Below, one piece after another: positions 47,873 to 57,800 of a stretch of DNA of 64,000 bases. Made by a program: the position numbers and the translations under genes. Below the pieces are notes generated by a model, which was given only the letters and a program-made list of their open reading frames with translations, was not told where the DNA came from and ran no database searches. Numbering within the stretch: the first letter of the stretch is position 1; each line of letters begins with the position of its first letter. Source of the stretch: Burkholderiales bacterium (GTDB taxonomy: Bacteria > Pseudomonadota > Gammaproteobacteria > Burkholderiales > Nitrosomonadaceae); the NCBI GenBank assembly GCA_024235795.1, contig JACKLR010000003.1:868001-932000 (forward strand), in the 5' to 3' direction.

Positions 47873-49213
47873 TTAGGCTGGTTTTTGGTATAATAACAGC
47901 CATGAAATCACTGGCGCAGCTTGATCAATTAAACCTTGATGCGGATACCAAACAACAGGTCACCGGTATTGTTCAAGCATTACTTGATCAGGCGCAACAA
48001 GAGATTCGTACACAGGCATTCAAGATCGAGGCATTGACCCTGGAGCTGGCGCATTTGCGCCGCATCCGCTTCGGCAAAAAGAACGAATCGTTGTCTACAG
48101 TGCAACTCAGTTTATTTGAAGAATCGGTGTTGGCTGATATCGCAGCCGTTGATACCGAAATCAAACAGATTGACCCAGCTGCAAAAACAACACCGGCAAA
48201 ACCGCCGCGTTCCCGTGCAGGCCGCCAGCCGCTGCCTGATCATTTGCCACGCATCGAACACCGCCATGAACCGGAATCCTGCCAATGCGGACAGTGCGGC
48301 AACACACTGGTTAAAATCGGTGAAGACATCACCGAACAACTTGACGTAGAACCGGCCAGATTCTTTGTTCACCGTCACATCCGCCCGCAATATGCGTGCA
48401 AAACCTGCGAAACCATCACTGCAGAACCGGTGCCACCGGCCATCATTGACGGCGGCATGGCGTCACCGGGGTTATTGGCCTGGGTGATCAGCAACAAATA
48501 CCTCAACCACCTGCCGCTCTACCGCCTGGAACAAATCGCTGCACGTGAACAGGTTATACTTTCGCGTTCCACATTGGCCGAATGGGTCGGCCGTACCGGT
48601 GTTGCGCTGCAACCCTTGGCAGACCAACTGAAATGGCATCTTTTGCAAGGAAACACCCTTCACGCCGATGAGAGTGTGCCACGAAGGCGCAAGGGGACAT
48701 CGTCCCCAAGCAGCTATGCTGCACAAGAGATGAGGGTAGATCCCTCGGAGTCGCCGTACAGGCGGAGGCTTCAAACCACCTACTGCTGCTGCGCTCAAGA
48801 GGCGTGGTAGTGAGCGAGATAGGAAAAGGCCAATTCAATTGGTCAGGTATGGATCGTAAAGTTGAACGTAAGTGAACCATTGATGACGTGTCGAAACGTG
48901 TAGAAGATGTCAAAACTGCGGGGGTTTCGTTACTGCAGGACGAGTCCGGGAGGTGCCTGTTGATGGCCCGGGCGGCATCCGGCATGGAGATGGCAAGAGT
49001 GCGATCCGGGCTCTTGTGTGGAACGTGGGAACCTGTCACTTCGATGTTAAGGGAGAATCGCAAGGAAACCTATCCCAAGCGTGAGAGTACCGATGCGAAG
49101 AACAGGGACGGAGTAACCCGTAGTAGTGAGGAAGGAACTGTAATGGTTCTGGAGCGAAGGGGTTACCCTATCTGGCTGGAGACGATAGAACAACTGGAAA
49201 CAGGAGGATTCTG

Positions 49214-50467
49214 TTGAATCCGGCAAAGCCATTTACTATTCATAAACGACAAGTATGGGAGGCATACAAGCGAGTCAAAGTAAATCAGGGTGGTGCAGGA
49301 ATTGATGCTCAAACCCTGGAGGATTTTGCTCAGGATCTTGGTAATAATCTGTATAAGCTGTGGAACCGCATGGCATCTGGAAGTTACTATCCACCACCGG
49401 TGAAGCGCGTTGAGATACCCAAAGCCGATGGTGGAATTCGCCCGTTAGGCATTCCAACGGTGACAGATCGCATTGCGCAGACAGTTGTTAAGCAGGTGCT
49501 GGAGCCGGAACTGGAGAAGCACTTTCATCCGGATTCCTATGGATACCGGCCTGGGAAATCTGCGCACCAAGCGTTGGCAATAACGCGTAAACGATGCTGG
49601 AGTTATCAATGGGTGCTGGAATTTGATATCAAGGGCTACTTTGATAGCATTGACCATCAACTGTTGATGCGTGTAGTGAGCAAGCACACGCAAGAAAAGT
49701 GGGTGTTGCTGTACATTGAGCGCTGGTTGAAATCACCGGTACAGATGGTGGATGGAAAAATGCAGGCGAGAGATCAGGGAACACCGCAAGGTGGGGTGAT
49801 CAGTCCTTTGCTTGCAAATTTGTATCTGCATTATACGTTTGATCGGTGGATGCAGACGAACAACCCGGAAATACCATTTGCACGTTTTGCAGACGACGGT
49901 GTGTTGCATTGTCGAACCAGACGGCAAGCCGAGCAGCTCAAGCAAGTATTGCAGGAACGTTTTGCGGCTTGTGGACTTGAATTGCATCCGCTTAAAACCA
50001 GGGTGGTCTATTGTAAGAACTATCAATGCACAGGTAAATATCCAACTGTCGCATTCGATTTTCTGGGCTATACATTTAGACCACGAGGAGCAGAGCGCAA
50101 GGATGGAAAAGGCTTGTTCACCGGCTTTCTGCCGGCAATCAGCAACAAAGCAGCCAAAGCGATACGGCAAGAGGTGCGGAGCTGGTCATTGCAGAACAAA
50201 AGCAGCAAAAGTCTGTATGATCTGGCACGGATGTTCAATGCATCAATCCGGGGATGGATAGCCTACTATGGCAGATTCTATCGTTCGGCGTTGAATCCGG
50301 TTTGGAAACACCTGAATTATAAGCTTGTATTATGGGCTGCACGGAAATTTAAACGTTTTCGCGGACATCGGCGGCGAGCAGAACGCTGGTTGCTGGATGT
50401 AGCCCAACGTCAACCTGACTTGTTTGCCCACTGGCGATTGTTTTATGGTAGTAAATTGGCTGGATAG
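49214..50467 (+). CDS. ltrA: Group II intron 1 reverse transcriptase/maturase
   Basis: A 417-residue intron-encoded protein starting at a TTG seven bases after AGGAGG. Reverse-transcriptase blocks visible: KADGGIRPLGIPTVTDRI, DSYGYRPGKSAHQAL, FDIKGYFDSIDH, GTPQGGVISPLLANLYLHY. The active site is FARFADDGV, that is FADD in place of the usual YADD. The C-terminal maturase domain is present (GWIAYYGRFYRSALNP). No HNH endonuclease domain follows, so target insertion would not use the En domain. Confidence 0.93.
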   Translation: MNPAKPFTIHKRQVWEAYKRVKVNQGGAGIDAQTLEDFAQDLGNNLYKLWNRMASGSYYPPPVKRVEIPKADGGIRPLGIPTVTDRIAQTVVKQVLEPELEKHFHPDSYGYRPGKSAHQALAITRKRCWSYQWVLEFDIKGYFDSIDHQLLMRVVSKHTQEKWVLLYIERWLKSPVQMVDGKMQARDQGTPQGGVISPLLANLYLHYTFDRWMQTNNPEIPFARFADDGVLHCRTRRQAEQLKQVLQERFAACGLELHPLKTRVVYCKNYQCTGKYPTVAFDFLGYTFRPRGAERKDGKGLFTGFLPAISNKAAKAIRQEVRSWSLQNKSSKSLYDLARMFNASIRGWIAYYGRFYRSALNPVWKHLNYKLVLWAARKFKRFRGHRRRAERWLLDVAQRQPDLFAHWRLFYGSKLAG

Positions 50468-50470
50468 GAA

Positions 50471-50504
50471 GAGCCGTATGAATCGAGAGGTTCACGTACG
50501 GTTC
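50471..50504 (+). ncRNA. Domain V of group II intron 1
   Basis: A 34-base hairpin (GAGCCGTATG...CGTACGGTTC), the catalytic centre of the ribozyme, four bases after the reverse-transcriptase stop. Domain VI follows and should carry the bulged branch-point A. Confidence 0.9.
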
Positions 50505-51657
50505 TGTGAGCACCTGAAGGGGAAGTTCCTTCGGGTGACTCGACCGCCGGTTGCGCAACTGGAACCCGGCAACGGTAAAACCCGCAAAGCCTACCTGTGG
50601 GCCTACCGCAGCAATGACCTCGATCCCGGGCCGCGCATTGTTGTCTTTGATTATCAAACAAGTCGCAGTGGGCGGCATACGCAAGACTTTCTGCAAAACT
50701 GGCAAGGTCATTTGCTGGTCGACGACTATGGCGGGTACAAAGCCTTGTTCTCTCGAGAAGAGTCACCTTGTATTGAACTGGCATGCTGGGCACACGCCAG
50801 GCGCAAATTCTTCGACCTGCATCAGGCCAATAACAGCCCAATGGCATTTGAAGCATTGCAGCGTATCGGCGAACTGTACGCAATCGAGGCTGAAGGCAAA
50901 CAACTAACGATCGAAACACGTCAACACCTGCGAAAACAAAAAAGCCTGCCGGCACTCGATGCATTACACAACTGGCTGTTGCAAACCCGCATGCAAACCG
51001 CCAACGGCGGCGCATCCGCCAAGGCACTCGACTACACACTCAAACGCTTGCCTGCTCTGGTACGCTACGCACACACTGGCCACCTACCGATCGACAACAA
51101 CCCGGTAGAAAATGTCATTCGCCCCATAGCTGTCGGCAAAAAGAACTGGCTCTGTGTGTCACGAAGGAGGGTTCATGATGCAGAAATAATAAAAGCAGCG
51201 TGAAAACTTCATGCTCTAAACTGGATGGAGGGTGGCCCTCCGGTCAGGCTGTTCAGGCGGACTGACCAAACGGCCTGATGTTGCTGTACCCAAATGGTAT
51301 GGTGATGAGCGATTCAGGAAAAGGCAGAGAACTACTGTCACGTGTGTTTTGGGAAGTTGAACGTAAGTGAACTGTTCGATGAAGCGTCGAAATCTTGGAT
51401 GATGTCAAAATGGATCTGTATAGCCCGGTCCTGACGAGTGCAGAAGTCACCTGACTACTGACTGCACGGCATCCGGCGTTAAGGCAGCAAGAGCCCAAGA
51501 CAGGCCAATTTAGGGAACGTGAGAACCTGCTTGCAGCGCGCATTGGCGAGCAGGGACGGACATACTCGTAGTAGTGAAGAAGCGGCTGTAATGGCTGTGG
51601 AGCGAAGGGGTATGAATCATAAACTTGCACATAACACAACTCACAGAGGATGACGTC

Positions 51658-52896
51658 ATGACGCAAGGGAAAGCATTCGAGATACCAAAATCCTTGGTGT
51701 GGCGCGCTTACCACGATGTGAAGCGCAACAGGGGTGCGGCGGGAATAGATGGGCAGACCATCACCGACTTTGATGCAAATCGAGATAGAAATCTCTACAA
51801 AATATGGAACCGATTAAGTTCTGGCAGCTACTTTCCGCCACCGGTGCGAGCCAAGCGGATACCTAAAGGCGATGGCAAGGAGCGAATCCTTGGCATTCCG
51901 ACGGTATCTGACCGAATTGCACAAGGGGCGATAAAACTTTATGCGGAAGCCTATCTTGATCCGATATTCCACGAAGATTCATATGGATATCGACCTGGGA
52001 AATCAGCACATCAAGCGCTGGCCACCTGCGCTGAACGGTGCAGGACGAGTAGCTGGGTACTTGAAGTGGATATCAAAGCATTCTTTGATCATGTTTCGCA
52101 TGAACTAATACTAAAGGCGCTCAAGCATCAGAAGATGCCGAAGTGGGTGCTGTTGTATTGCCAAAGATGGCTGCGCGCACCACTGGTCGAAACTGCAGAT
52201 GAAATGAGCTGGATGGAAAGAGAGGTAGGAACACCGCAAGGTGGCGTTATCTCTCCTTTGTTGGCCAACTTATTTTTGCATTATGCTTTTGATCAGTGGA
52301 TGGAACGTCATTATCGATGGGTACGATTTGAACGCTATGCAGACGACATCGTTTGCCATTGTGGCAGGATGAAGGATGCTGAGCATCTAAGGTCAGCCAT
52401 CAATGCACGATTCCAGGAAGTGGGACTGATGGTTAATGACCAGAAATCACATATCGTTTATACCGATACCTTCAAGCGTTGGAACGTGAGAACTTGTTTC
52501 ACGTTTCTTGGTTACGACTTCAAAGTGCGAACCCTGAAGAATTACAAGGGTAAGCTATATCGTCAGTGCATGCCTGGCGCATCACAGAAGGCGATGCGTG
52601 AGATAACCCAGACCATCAAAGAGTGGCGAATACATCGTTCGTCCAGAGCGAGTGTTGAAGAACTGGCGCGTCGGTACAATGTGACGCTGCGAGGTTGGAT
52701 TACTTACTACGGCAAATTCTGGTACCGTAATTTCAGTTATCGGCTGTGGAGTGTGTTTCAATCGAGGCTCGTAAAATGGGCGAAAATGAAATATCGTATA
52801 TCAACCCGAAAAGCGGAACACATGTTGCTTCAGTTGCGAAAATCGAATCCAGATTTATTTGCACACTGGTATCTTCTTCGTGCATCGAATGTGTGA
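51658..52896 (+). CDS. ltrA: Group II intron 2 reverse transcriptase/maturase
   Basis: A 412-residue protein from the ATG at 51658 (AGAGGA upstream; a TTG lies in frame at 51625). Blocks: GDGKERILGIPTVSDRIAQG, EDSYGYRPGKSAHQAL, VDIKAFFDHVSHE, GTPQGGVISPLLANLFLHY. The active site is ERYADDIVCHC with the normal YADD. The maturase domain has LRGWITYYGKFWYRNFSY. No endonuclease domain. Intact. Confidence 0.95.
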   Translation: MTQGKAFEIPKSLVWRAYHDVKRNRGAAGIDGQTITDFDANRDRNLYKIWNRLSSGSYFPPPVRAKRIPKGDGKERILGIPTVSDRIAQGAIKLYAEAYLDPIFHEDSYGYRPGKSAHQALATCAERCRTSSWVLEVDIKAFFDHVSHELILKALKHQKMPKWVLLYCQRWLRAPLVETADEMSWMEREVGTPQGGVISPLLANLFLHYAFDQWMERHYRWVRFERYADDIVCHCGRMKDAEHLRSAINARFQEVGLMVNDQKSHIVYTDTFKRWNVRTCFTFLGYDFKVRTLKNYKGKLYRQCMPGASQKAMREITQTIKEWRIHRSSRASVEELARRYNVTLRGWITYYGKFWYRNFSYRLWSVFQSRLVKWAKMKYRISTRKAEHMLLQLRKSNPDLFAHWYLLRASNV

Positions 52897-52900
52897 TTAA

Positions 52901-52934
52901 GAGCCGGATGACGCGAGAGTGTCACGTCCGGTTC
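52901..52934 (+). ncRNA. Domain V of group II intron 2
   Basis: A 34-base hairpin (GAGCCGGATG...CGTCCGGTTC) just after the reverse-transcriptase stop, with compensating changes at the stem compared with intron 1. Confidence 0.9.
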
Positions 52935-53621
52935 TGTGAGCAGCTAAGGGGTGAAATTCCCCTTGGCTGACTCGACTTGTCGGATCAGAACGCGCCGGTC
53001 AACGCGCTGCCGCCATTCAAACCCTGCTCGGCACCGCACAACTCAACGGCATTGACCCGGCCACGTGGCTCAAGGAAACACTCGACAAACTGCCAACCTG
53101 GCCTAACAGCCGTATCGATGAGTTGTTGCCACTCGCGCCGGAATTTATCGGAGCAGTAAAACGAGAAAAATTCTAGACGGACGTACTGGACGCATACATA
53201 CGAACCATATTCTCAGCGGAAGTGGTGAGGATTTCATAATCTTTGGACAAACGCCTGAAATTCCCAAGCCAAGCAAAGGTTCGCTCGACAATCCATCGCA
53301 CTGGCAAAACAGCAAAGGCATCTTTAATTTTTTTGGAAATATGCAATTTGAGTTGTAACGTATTCTCTACAAATTCAACAGCCGTGCCGCGATACCCGGC
53401 GTCACCTGAAAATGCTTCAAATGTCGGGCATTTCTCGACGGCACGCTTTAATACATCGCAACCAGCCTTGGTATCATGTATGTTAGCAGCATGCACAATT
53501 ACCTGAACAAGATTTCCCATAGTATCCACCACAATATGGCGTTTGCGTCCTTTGGTTTTCTTGCCGCCGTCAAACCCGCGTCCCTCACTGGCACCGGAGG
53601 TCTTGACGCTTTGCGAGTCAA

Positions 53622-53924
53622 TCAAACCGTAGCTCGGCGTTGCTTTTTTGCCATTTTTTTTCGATGCAGCTGATTCAATTGATCCATCACCTTTTCCCAA
53701 ACACCGCGATGATTCCATTGGCTATAGTGATCGTAAACCGTTTTCCACGGTGGAAAATCCTTGGGCAACAGTCGCCACTGGACTCCGGTCTTATTCAGAT
53801 AGAAAATGGCGTTTACAATAGTGCGCTTGGCATGTTTTTTACCTGCGCCGCCTCGATTATCTACCGGATCAAAAAAATGCTTGATTAATTCCCATTCTTC
53901 ATCAGAAACATCACTGTCATACAT
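53622..53924 (-). CDS. IS427-type IS5 transposase orfA
   Basis: A 100-residue N-terminal helix-turn-helix half of the IS5 transposase (YDSDVSDEEWELIKHFF, TGVQWRLLPKDFPPW). It overlaps orfB in the -1 phase. The run of eight A on the coding strand just before HRKKMAKK is a likely slippery site: slipping back one base gives HRKKNGKKATPSYGLIDS, the start of the orfB domain. The orfB part is broken further along, so no active transposase is expected. Confidence 0.85.
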   Translation of the reverse strand: MYDSDVSDEEWELIKHFFDPVDNRGGAGKKHAKRTIVNAIFYLNKTGVQWRLLPKDFPPWKTVYDHYSQWNHRGVWEKVMDQLNQLHRKKMAKKQRRATV

Positions 53925-54809
53925 TATCTTAATAAGTAACTTTATATTAAAATCCGTATTCTATGATAAATAACATGTTTTTGACCAGATGACTTCTAAA
54001 ACAGCAGCCCAAGGATAAAGACAAAATCTATTCCCTGCATGAACCGCAGGCCTACTGTGTCGCCAAGGGAAAAGACCACAAACAATACGAATATGGCAGC
54101 AAGGCGTCAATCGCCTGTACAGCGCGAAGCAATATCATCGTCGGTGTTGTCAGTCATGAACAAAACCAGCATGACAGCCATAAGCTGCCGGAAATACTCA
54201 AGCATGTTGAAACATCGCGTGGCAAAACAGCCAAACAAGCAGTATGTGATCGCGGTTATCGTGGCAAAAGTGAAGTCAATGGAACGAAAATCATTCTACC
54301 GGGAAAAGCACTCAAACGAGACAGCCGTTACCAGAGAGACAAAAAACGTAAACAATGCAGAAGACGCGCAGCCATTGAGCCAATTATTGGTCACTTGAAG
54401 TCGCGGATCATAGACTGGCAAGAAACTATTTGAAAGGTGCCATCGGTGATCACATCAACCTGCTGATGGCTGCTTGCGCCTGGAATCTGAATCAATGGCT
54501 GCTGGCCATTTTTTGGCTGTTTTCCTCAACGGTGAATAAGGTAAAAGTAAGAATTGTTTCCTGAAATTCTCGAGAAAAAGTGTACAGGTTGAAAAAATAA
54601 TCTCAGTTTAAGTTTATCGTACAGATTTTTCTCAAAAAACATTTTTTTCAGGATCGACTAAATATAGTAATTCGCACTGGACATGATTTTACAGCCTATA
54701 CAGCTTATTGCAGACTAAAAACGTTTAACTGAGGACTATAGGTTCAAGGGTATTATCAACAACCCGGATCGAAACAACACGTTCATGAAAAAACAACATC
54801 GACAAACAA

Positions 54810-57800
54810 TTAAGATTTCAGCCATTTGATTAACCATCCTCCTTTTTGACGTTTATTCAACTGCTGCAATTCCTGGATTGCCCGTCCAATACTGATACGT
54901 TCATCAACCAGATCTTTGTATATTTTATCAGCTGTCTTACGACGCTTGACAGCATCGCCGGCATCCAGAAACGCTTCCAGAACACCGATCAATTTGGCAC
55001 CCCAACCGGTTTGCTGCTTAACAGTCATACCGGCATTGACTTGGAGCATAGCCCGTTCAAGATTAGACAAAATCATTGTCAATTCGGCCTGTATACTCTC
55101 ACGTTGTGCATGAGGACTTTGTTTCACTTGTTCAACCGTTTCACGCACGTGCGTTTCACTCAATAACCCGTATTCCCTGAAAGCTGACAATGTACGCAGG
55201 CCCTGCTCTATTTTCGTTGGACTCCTGTTTTTCATCTGAGCGCAAGCTTCGTAACAAGTATTCCATGCCTGCCAACGGTAAACAAAATCGAGACCGGTTC
55301 CCTTAATATTTTGCATTCCCATAATCCGATTAAAGAATCCCGGTGGTGTCATATTGGCAATCTGCTTAATAATTGCATCACCAGTCGCATGATAATCCTC
55401 AATTACGATAATTTTTTGTAAAAACCACTGGTAAAGTATTTTGCGAAATTCATTGTCCAAATTCTGACGGTCTTCCGGTTTCTGAAGCTTACTTCCAAAA
55501 GTCTCATATACACCCAAAATTTCGAGATTCCGCTCATGGTGTAACAAAATATCCTTCACGTTCCCGTCATCGTTCTCATTAACCCAGCTCTCAATTTTTT
55601 CTTGCAATATTTCAATGGATTGCCAGTGCGAGCATAGCATTTCAATGGTTTCATCCGTTATATCCGGCAACGAACTCAACATAACACGCAAACGTGAAGT
55701 CACTATTTCCGGTGTAAACGCGACACGAAATTGCTTTGCAAACTGCATGAAGACCTGCTCGGGAGAAACTGCTTCTTGCCCAGGTATCGCCTCGGGCCAC
55801 AGTGTCAACGAGGCAGCGTAAACTTCCCACCCTTCTTCAATATAACCAGAAATGCCCTGCAGATTTGATCCAATGAGAACATGCTGGTCTGCGCTGATGT
55901 CATTGACGATAATTCCGGCAAAAACGCGCGAACGGGCAATACGGTCGGCACGATTATTCACCAATGTTGTGATCCATACACCAGGTTCCGTTACAAAATC
56001 TTGCCGATCGAATTCCATACGTTTCCAGTTGCTGAGGCAACCAAAGCGTTCGTTTGCCGACATGCCGTTGGTAAATTGCAACTTCCGATTATTGACCTTC
56101 GCAACGGGATATGTTTTCAATACCCCTAAATCCGCCACGACACGGTCGGCCATTTCTTTTAAGGCAAAATCCTGCTCAATTCCTAGTTCTTCGGCTAGCC
56201 TCAACACCAGTGCAATATTGTCAGGGTGCTCTTCATAAGGAAAACGTGCCAGAACATCAGGTGTCAGCAATCCGGATTCAAGCCAGCCGACACTATCGAA
56301 ACGTGTATTCTGCTTGGCAGCAGCATGAGACAGTATCGGACGCATTTGCTCCTCAGTTGTTAATAAAATACCGGCTTTAGGTATGAAATTGGTCATTACT
56401 TCAGGGATATTAATGCCTGCAGGCCCTTGGAGATCTTCGTGATCCGGATAGGTGTTGGTAATAGTGGAAATATCGTCTCGCACCCAATGCTGCTGCAGAA
56501 TCTTGACGTAGGAGGGTGTCAATGCCATACACTCCCAAAGCATGATATCCGCATGCAAGCCCACGGCATGATTCATGACATGATACTGCTCCCAAATCGT
56601 CGCTTTTTCGTACGGTCTGAATAAAAACATTTCATGCATCTTGCCGTAAGCATCGGCATATAAAAACATTGCTTCGCAACCTGTTGTCTTGGATACTAGA
56701 CTGTAACCCATGGCATTAAGCATAGCCGCCTTGATTCTTTCCGTTCCCGATTTACCCCGCGTGCCCCAACCGCCGACAACCAAAGGAAGATTATTGCGTA
56801 GTTTATGAATTTTACGGCTCTGGTAAACATGTCTGATACTGAAAATCAAAATTGCAGCGGCTGTGAATACTGTCAGTTCAAACAATGAATTTTCATACGC
56901 CGAGAAAAAATAATGCTGTATTCTTTCCCACATATCAGGTACCGGTACCACTGCAACCGCTGGAAAGAAACGGCTTACTGCCGGGTCTTCCGAAAGCGCC
57001 GCATCCCCATCTCCATAAGGCCTGAAAGTCACCTCAAAACCCAGCCTCTTCAAGGATTGAATGTATTTAACCGGTTCTGTTTGATGGGATTCCCGCCAAT
57101 TTCGCAATCGCGAAAATTCAGTAAATTTAACATTCAGAATGACGCGTGCCATCAACCGCTTATGCACTGATCGCGGGGGAATGATTTCAGTAATGCCTTC
57201 ACTGGAAAACAATCGTACCGGTTTCGCTACCACGGGATCGAGGCTTGAAATGACTTCATCGACTAATGGCAGATAAGGCCGCCATCCGCCTTCTTCCATT
57301 ATAAATAAGGGCTCCCCTGGAACTTTGGTTTCTGCCAGTTCAGACAGAATAGCTGAAGAAGCGCGAATATTGCCATCAAATACCCGGCCAATCGTATGTT
57401 CAAAGGCCTGCCGCTTATCCGGTGCAGGGTGGCGCAATTCATGCAAAAAACGCCAAAGCCGGAAACCGAAACGGTGGCCACGCGTTATGGTTCGGGATTG
57501 AAACAAATCGGTTTTCACATCGTAACCAAAATCTTTTTGCCCTAGTACTGACAACATCCTGCCAAATGTTTCTTCTTCAATAGTATCAATTTCTTTAGAT
57601 GGTTTGTAGCCATCACCCGGTTCAACACGCTGCAACTCATTTTCTAGCTGCCGTGCCATCGCCAGAATTTCAGGCTGTGATCTTAACCAAAGCTGTTCGC
57701 GCGTTTGCGCTGCCCAACGCCTCACACCAATTTGCTCAGCCTTAGAATGTAATTTTGCAAGTGGAGGCTGCAATGCCTGCGCCCATTTACCGGCAAGTTC

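Larger units (their letters stand above)
48674..50544 (+). mobile_element. Group II intron 1, in IS66 tnpC
   Basis: A 1871-base retroelement beginning GTGTGCCACGAAGG (GUGYG consensus) and ending GACTCGAC. The ribozyme domains I-III occupy about 540 bases before the reverse-transcriptase gene, with no other gene there. Domain V and VI follow the gene. Both boundaries are fixed by the restored tnpC frame. It is of the same general type as intron 2 but clearly not a copy. Confidence 0.93.
51154..52976 (+). mobile_element. Group II intron 2, in IS66 tnpC
   Basis: An 1823-base intron beginning GTGTGTCACGAAGG and ending GACTCGAC. About 500 bases of ribozyme sequence precede the reverse-transcriptase gene. 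Its boundary bases give WLF-VGSERA in tnpC after removal. Ends are similar to intron 1 but the bodies and proteins differ widely, so it came from an independent retrohoming or retrotransposition event. Confidence 0.93.
47902..53176 (+). pseudogene. tnpC: IS66 transposase TnpC in three exons split by two group II introns
   Basis: Exons 47902-48673 (772 bases), 50545-51153 (609) and 52977-53176 (200) add to 1581 bases, exactly 527 codons including stop, giving a 526-residue IS66 transposase. Joints read LHADE-TPVAQLEPGNGKTR and KKNWLF-VGSERAGQ, both canonical IS66 sequence. Domains: N-terminal coiled coil and IS66 HTH-like region, zinc-finger-like CQCGQCG, then the catalytic core (HADE, DDYGGYKALF, NPVENVIRP). 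Unspliced, exon 1 stops at 48810 inside the intron. If both introns splice, the gene is functional, so it may be interrupted rather than dead. Confidence 0.92.
45496..53197 (+). mobile_element. IS66-family element containing IS1380 copy 2 and two group II introns
   Basis: Left end GTAAGCGTTTAGCCCCACC; right end reads, on the other strand, GTATGCGTCCAGTACGTCC. 17 of 25 terminal bases match. The 8-base duplication ATACGAAC (45488-45495, 53198-53205) matches the IS66 norm. Removing IS1380 copy 2 plus its 4-base duplication, and both introns (1871 and 1823 bases), leaves 2376 bases, a normal IS66 size. It carries tnpA, tnpB and tnpC in order. Confidence 0.92.
45442..53718 (-). pseudogene. IS427-type IS5 transposase orfB, split by IS66
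   Basis: The right-hand part (53205 upward) encodes YGLIDSQSVKTSG (first Asp), FSGDAGYRGTAV (second Asp) and RWIVERTFAWLGNF (Glu), reaching AENMVR. At that point IS66 is inserted with an 8-base duplication ATACGAAC. Across the IS66, at 45495 going left, the same frame continues IAMIQIILIMNENLV and stops at 45442, the expected C-terminus. Without this joint, the right-hand frame would run seven codons into the IS66 end (YASSTSV). Normal expression is by frameshift from orfA at a run of eight A (53654-53661). Confidence 0.9.
44303..53996 (-). mobile_element. IS427-type IS5 element swollen by IS630 and IS66 insertions
   Basis: The termini GAACCTGTCCGGTTAAAAA (left) and the inverse of GAAGTCATCTGGTCAAAAA (right) match at most positions. 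The 3-base duplication TAA flanks them at 44300-44302 and 53997-53999. Excising the block restores the host transposase frame (ERIL-KQQPKD). Taking away the IS66 (7702 bases with duplication of 8) and the IS630 (about 1.1 kb) leaves roughly 0.9 kb, the size expected for an IS427-type IS5. The element is read leftward: orfA and the start of orfB are at its right, and the orfB tail is 8 kb away at its left. Confidence 0.85.
37131..54564 (+). pseudogene. IS5-type transposase shattered by nested insertions (host of the IS nest)
   Basis: Four exon-like pieces assemble into one IS5-type DDE transposase: 37131-37222 (DPADPLLKLSTVIPWHVF), 41266-41730 (HYTEGIGAPSKPIRLMVG to RLDIRHF), 44149-44302 (RHVKKRAKAKRALKRL to LLYERIL) and 54000-54564 (KQQPKDKDKIYSLHEPQA onward). 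Each joint is bridged by a target duplication of the inserted element (TTAG, GGCATTTC, TAA) and stays in frame. Catalytic residues are in HIDTTVQEKNIT, CDRGYRGKSEV and EPIIGHLKS. It is dead for other reasons too: a near-exact 8-base duplication at 41492-41506 and an extra CG near 54403 each shift the frame, and the 5' end is missing. Confidence 0.85.

Noticed and set aside
37219..47876. The two IS1380 copies as arms of one composite transposon
   Set aside because: Each copy has its own TTAG duplication on both sides and sits in a different host element, so they inserted separately.
47902..48810. A 302-residue IS66 protein as a complete gene
   Set aside because: The last 45 residues are translated from intron 1; homology continues only after splicing to 50545.
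53173..53718. orfB as a complete transposase ending YASSTSV
   Set aside because: The last seven codons lie in the IS66 end; the genuine tail is found at 45442-45487.
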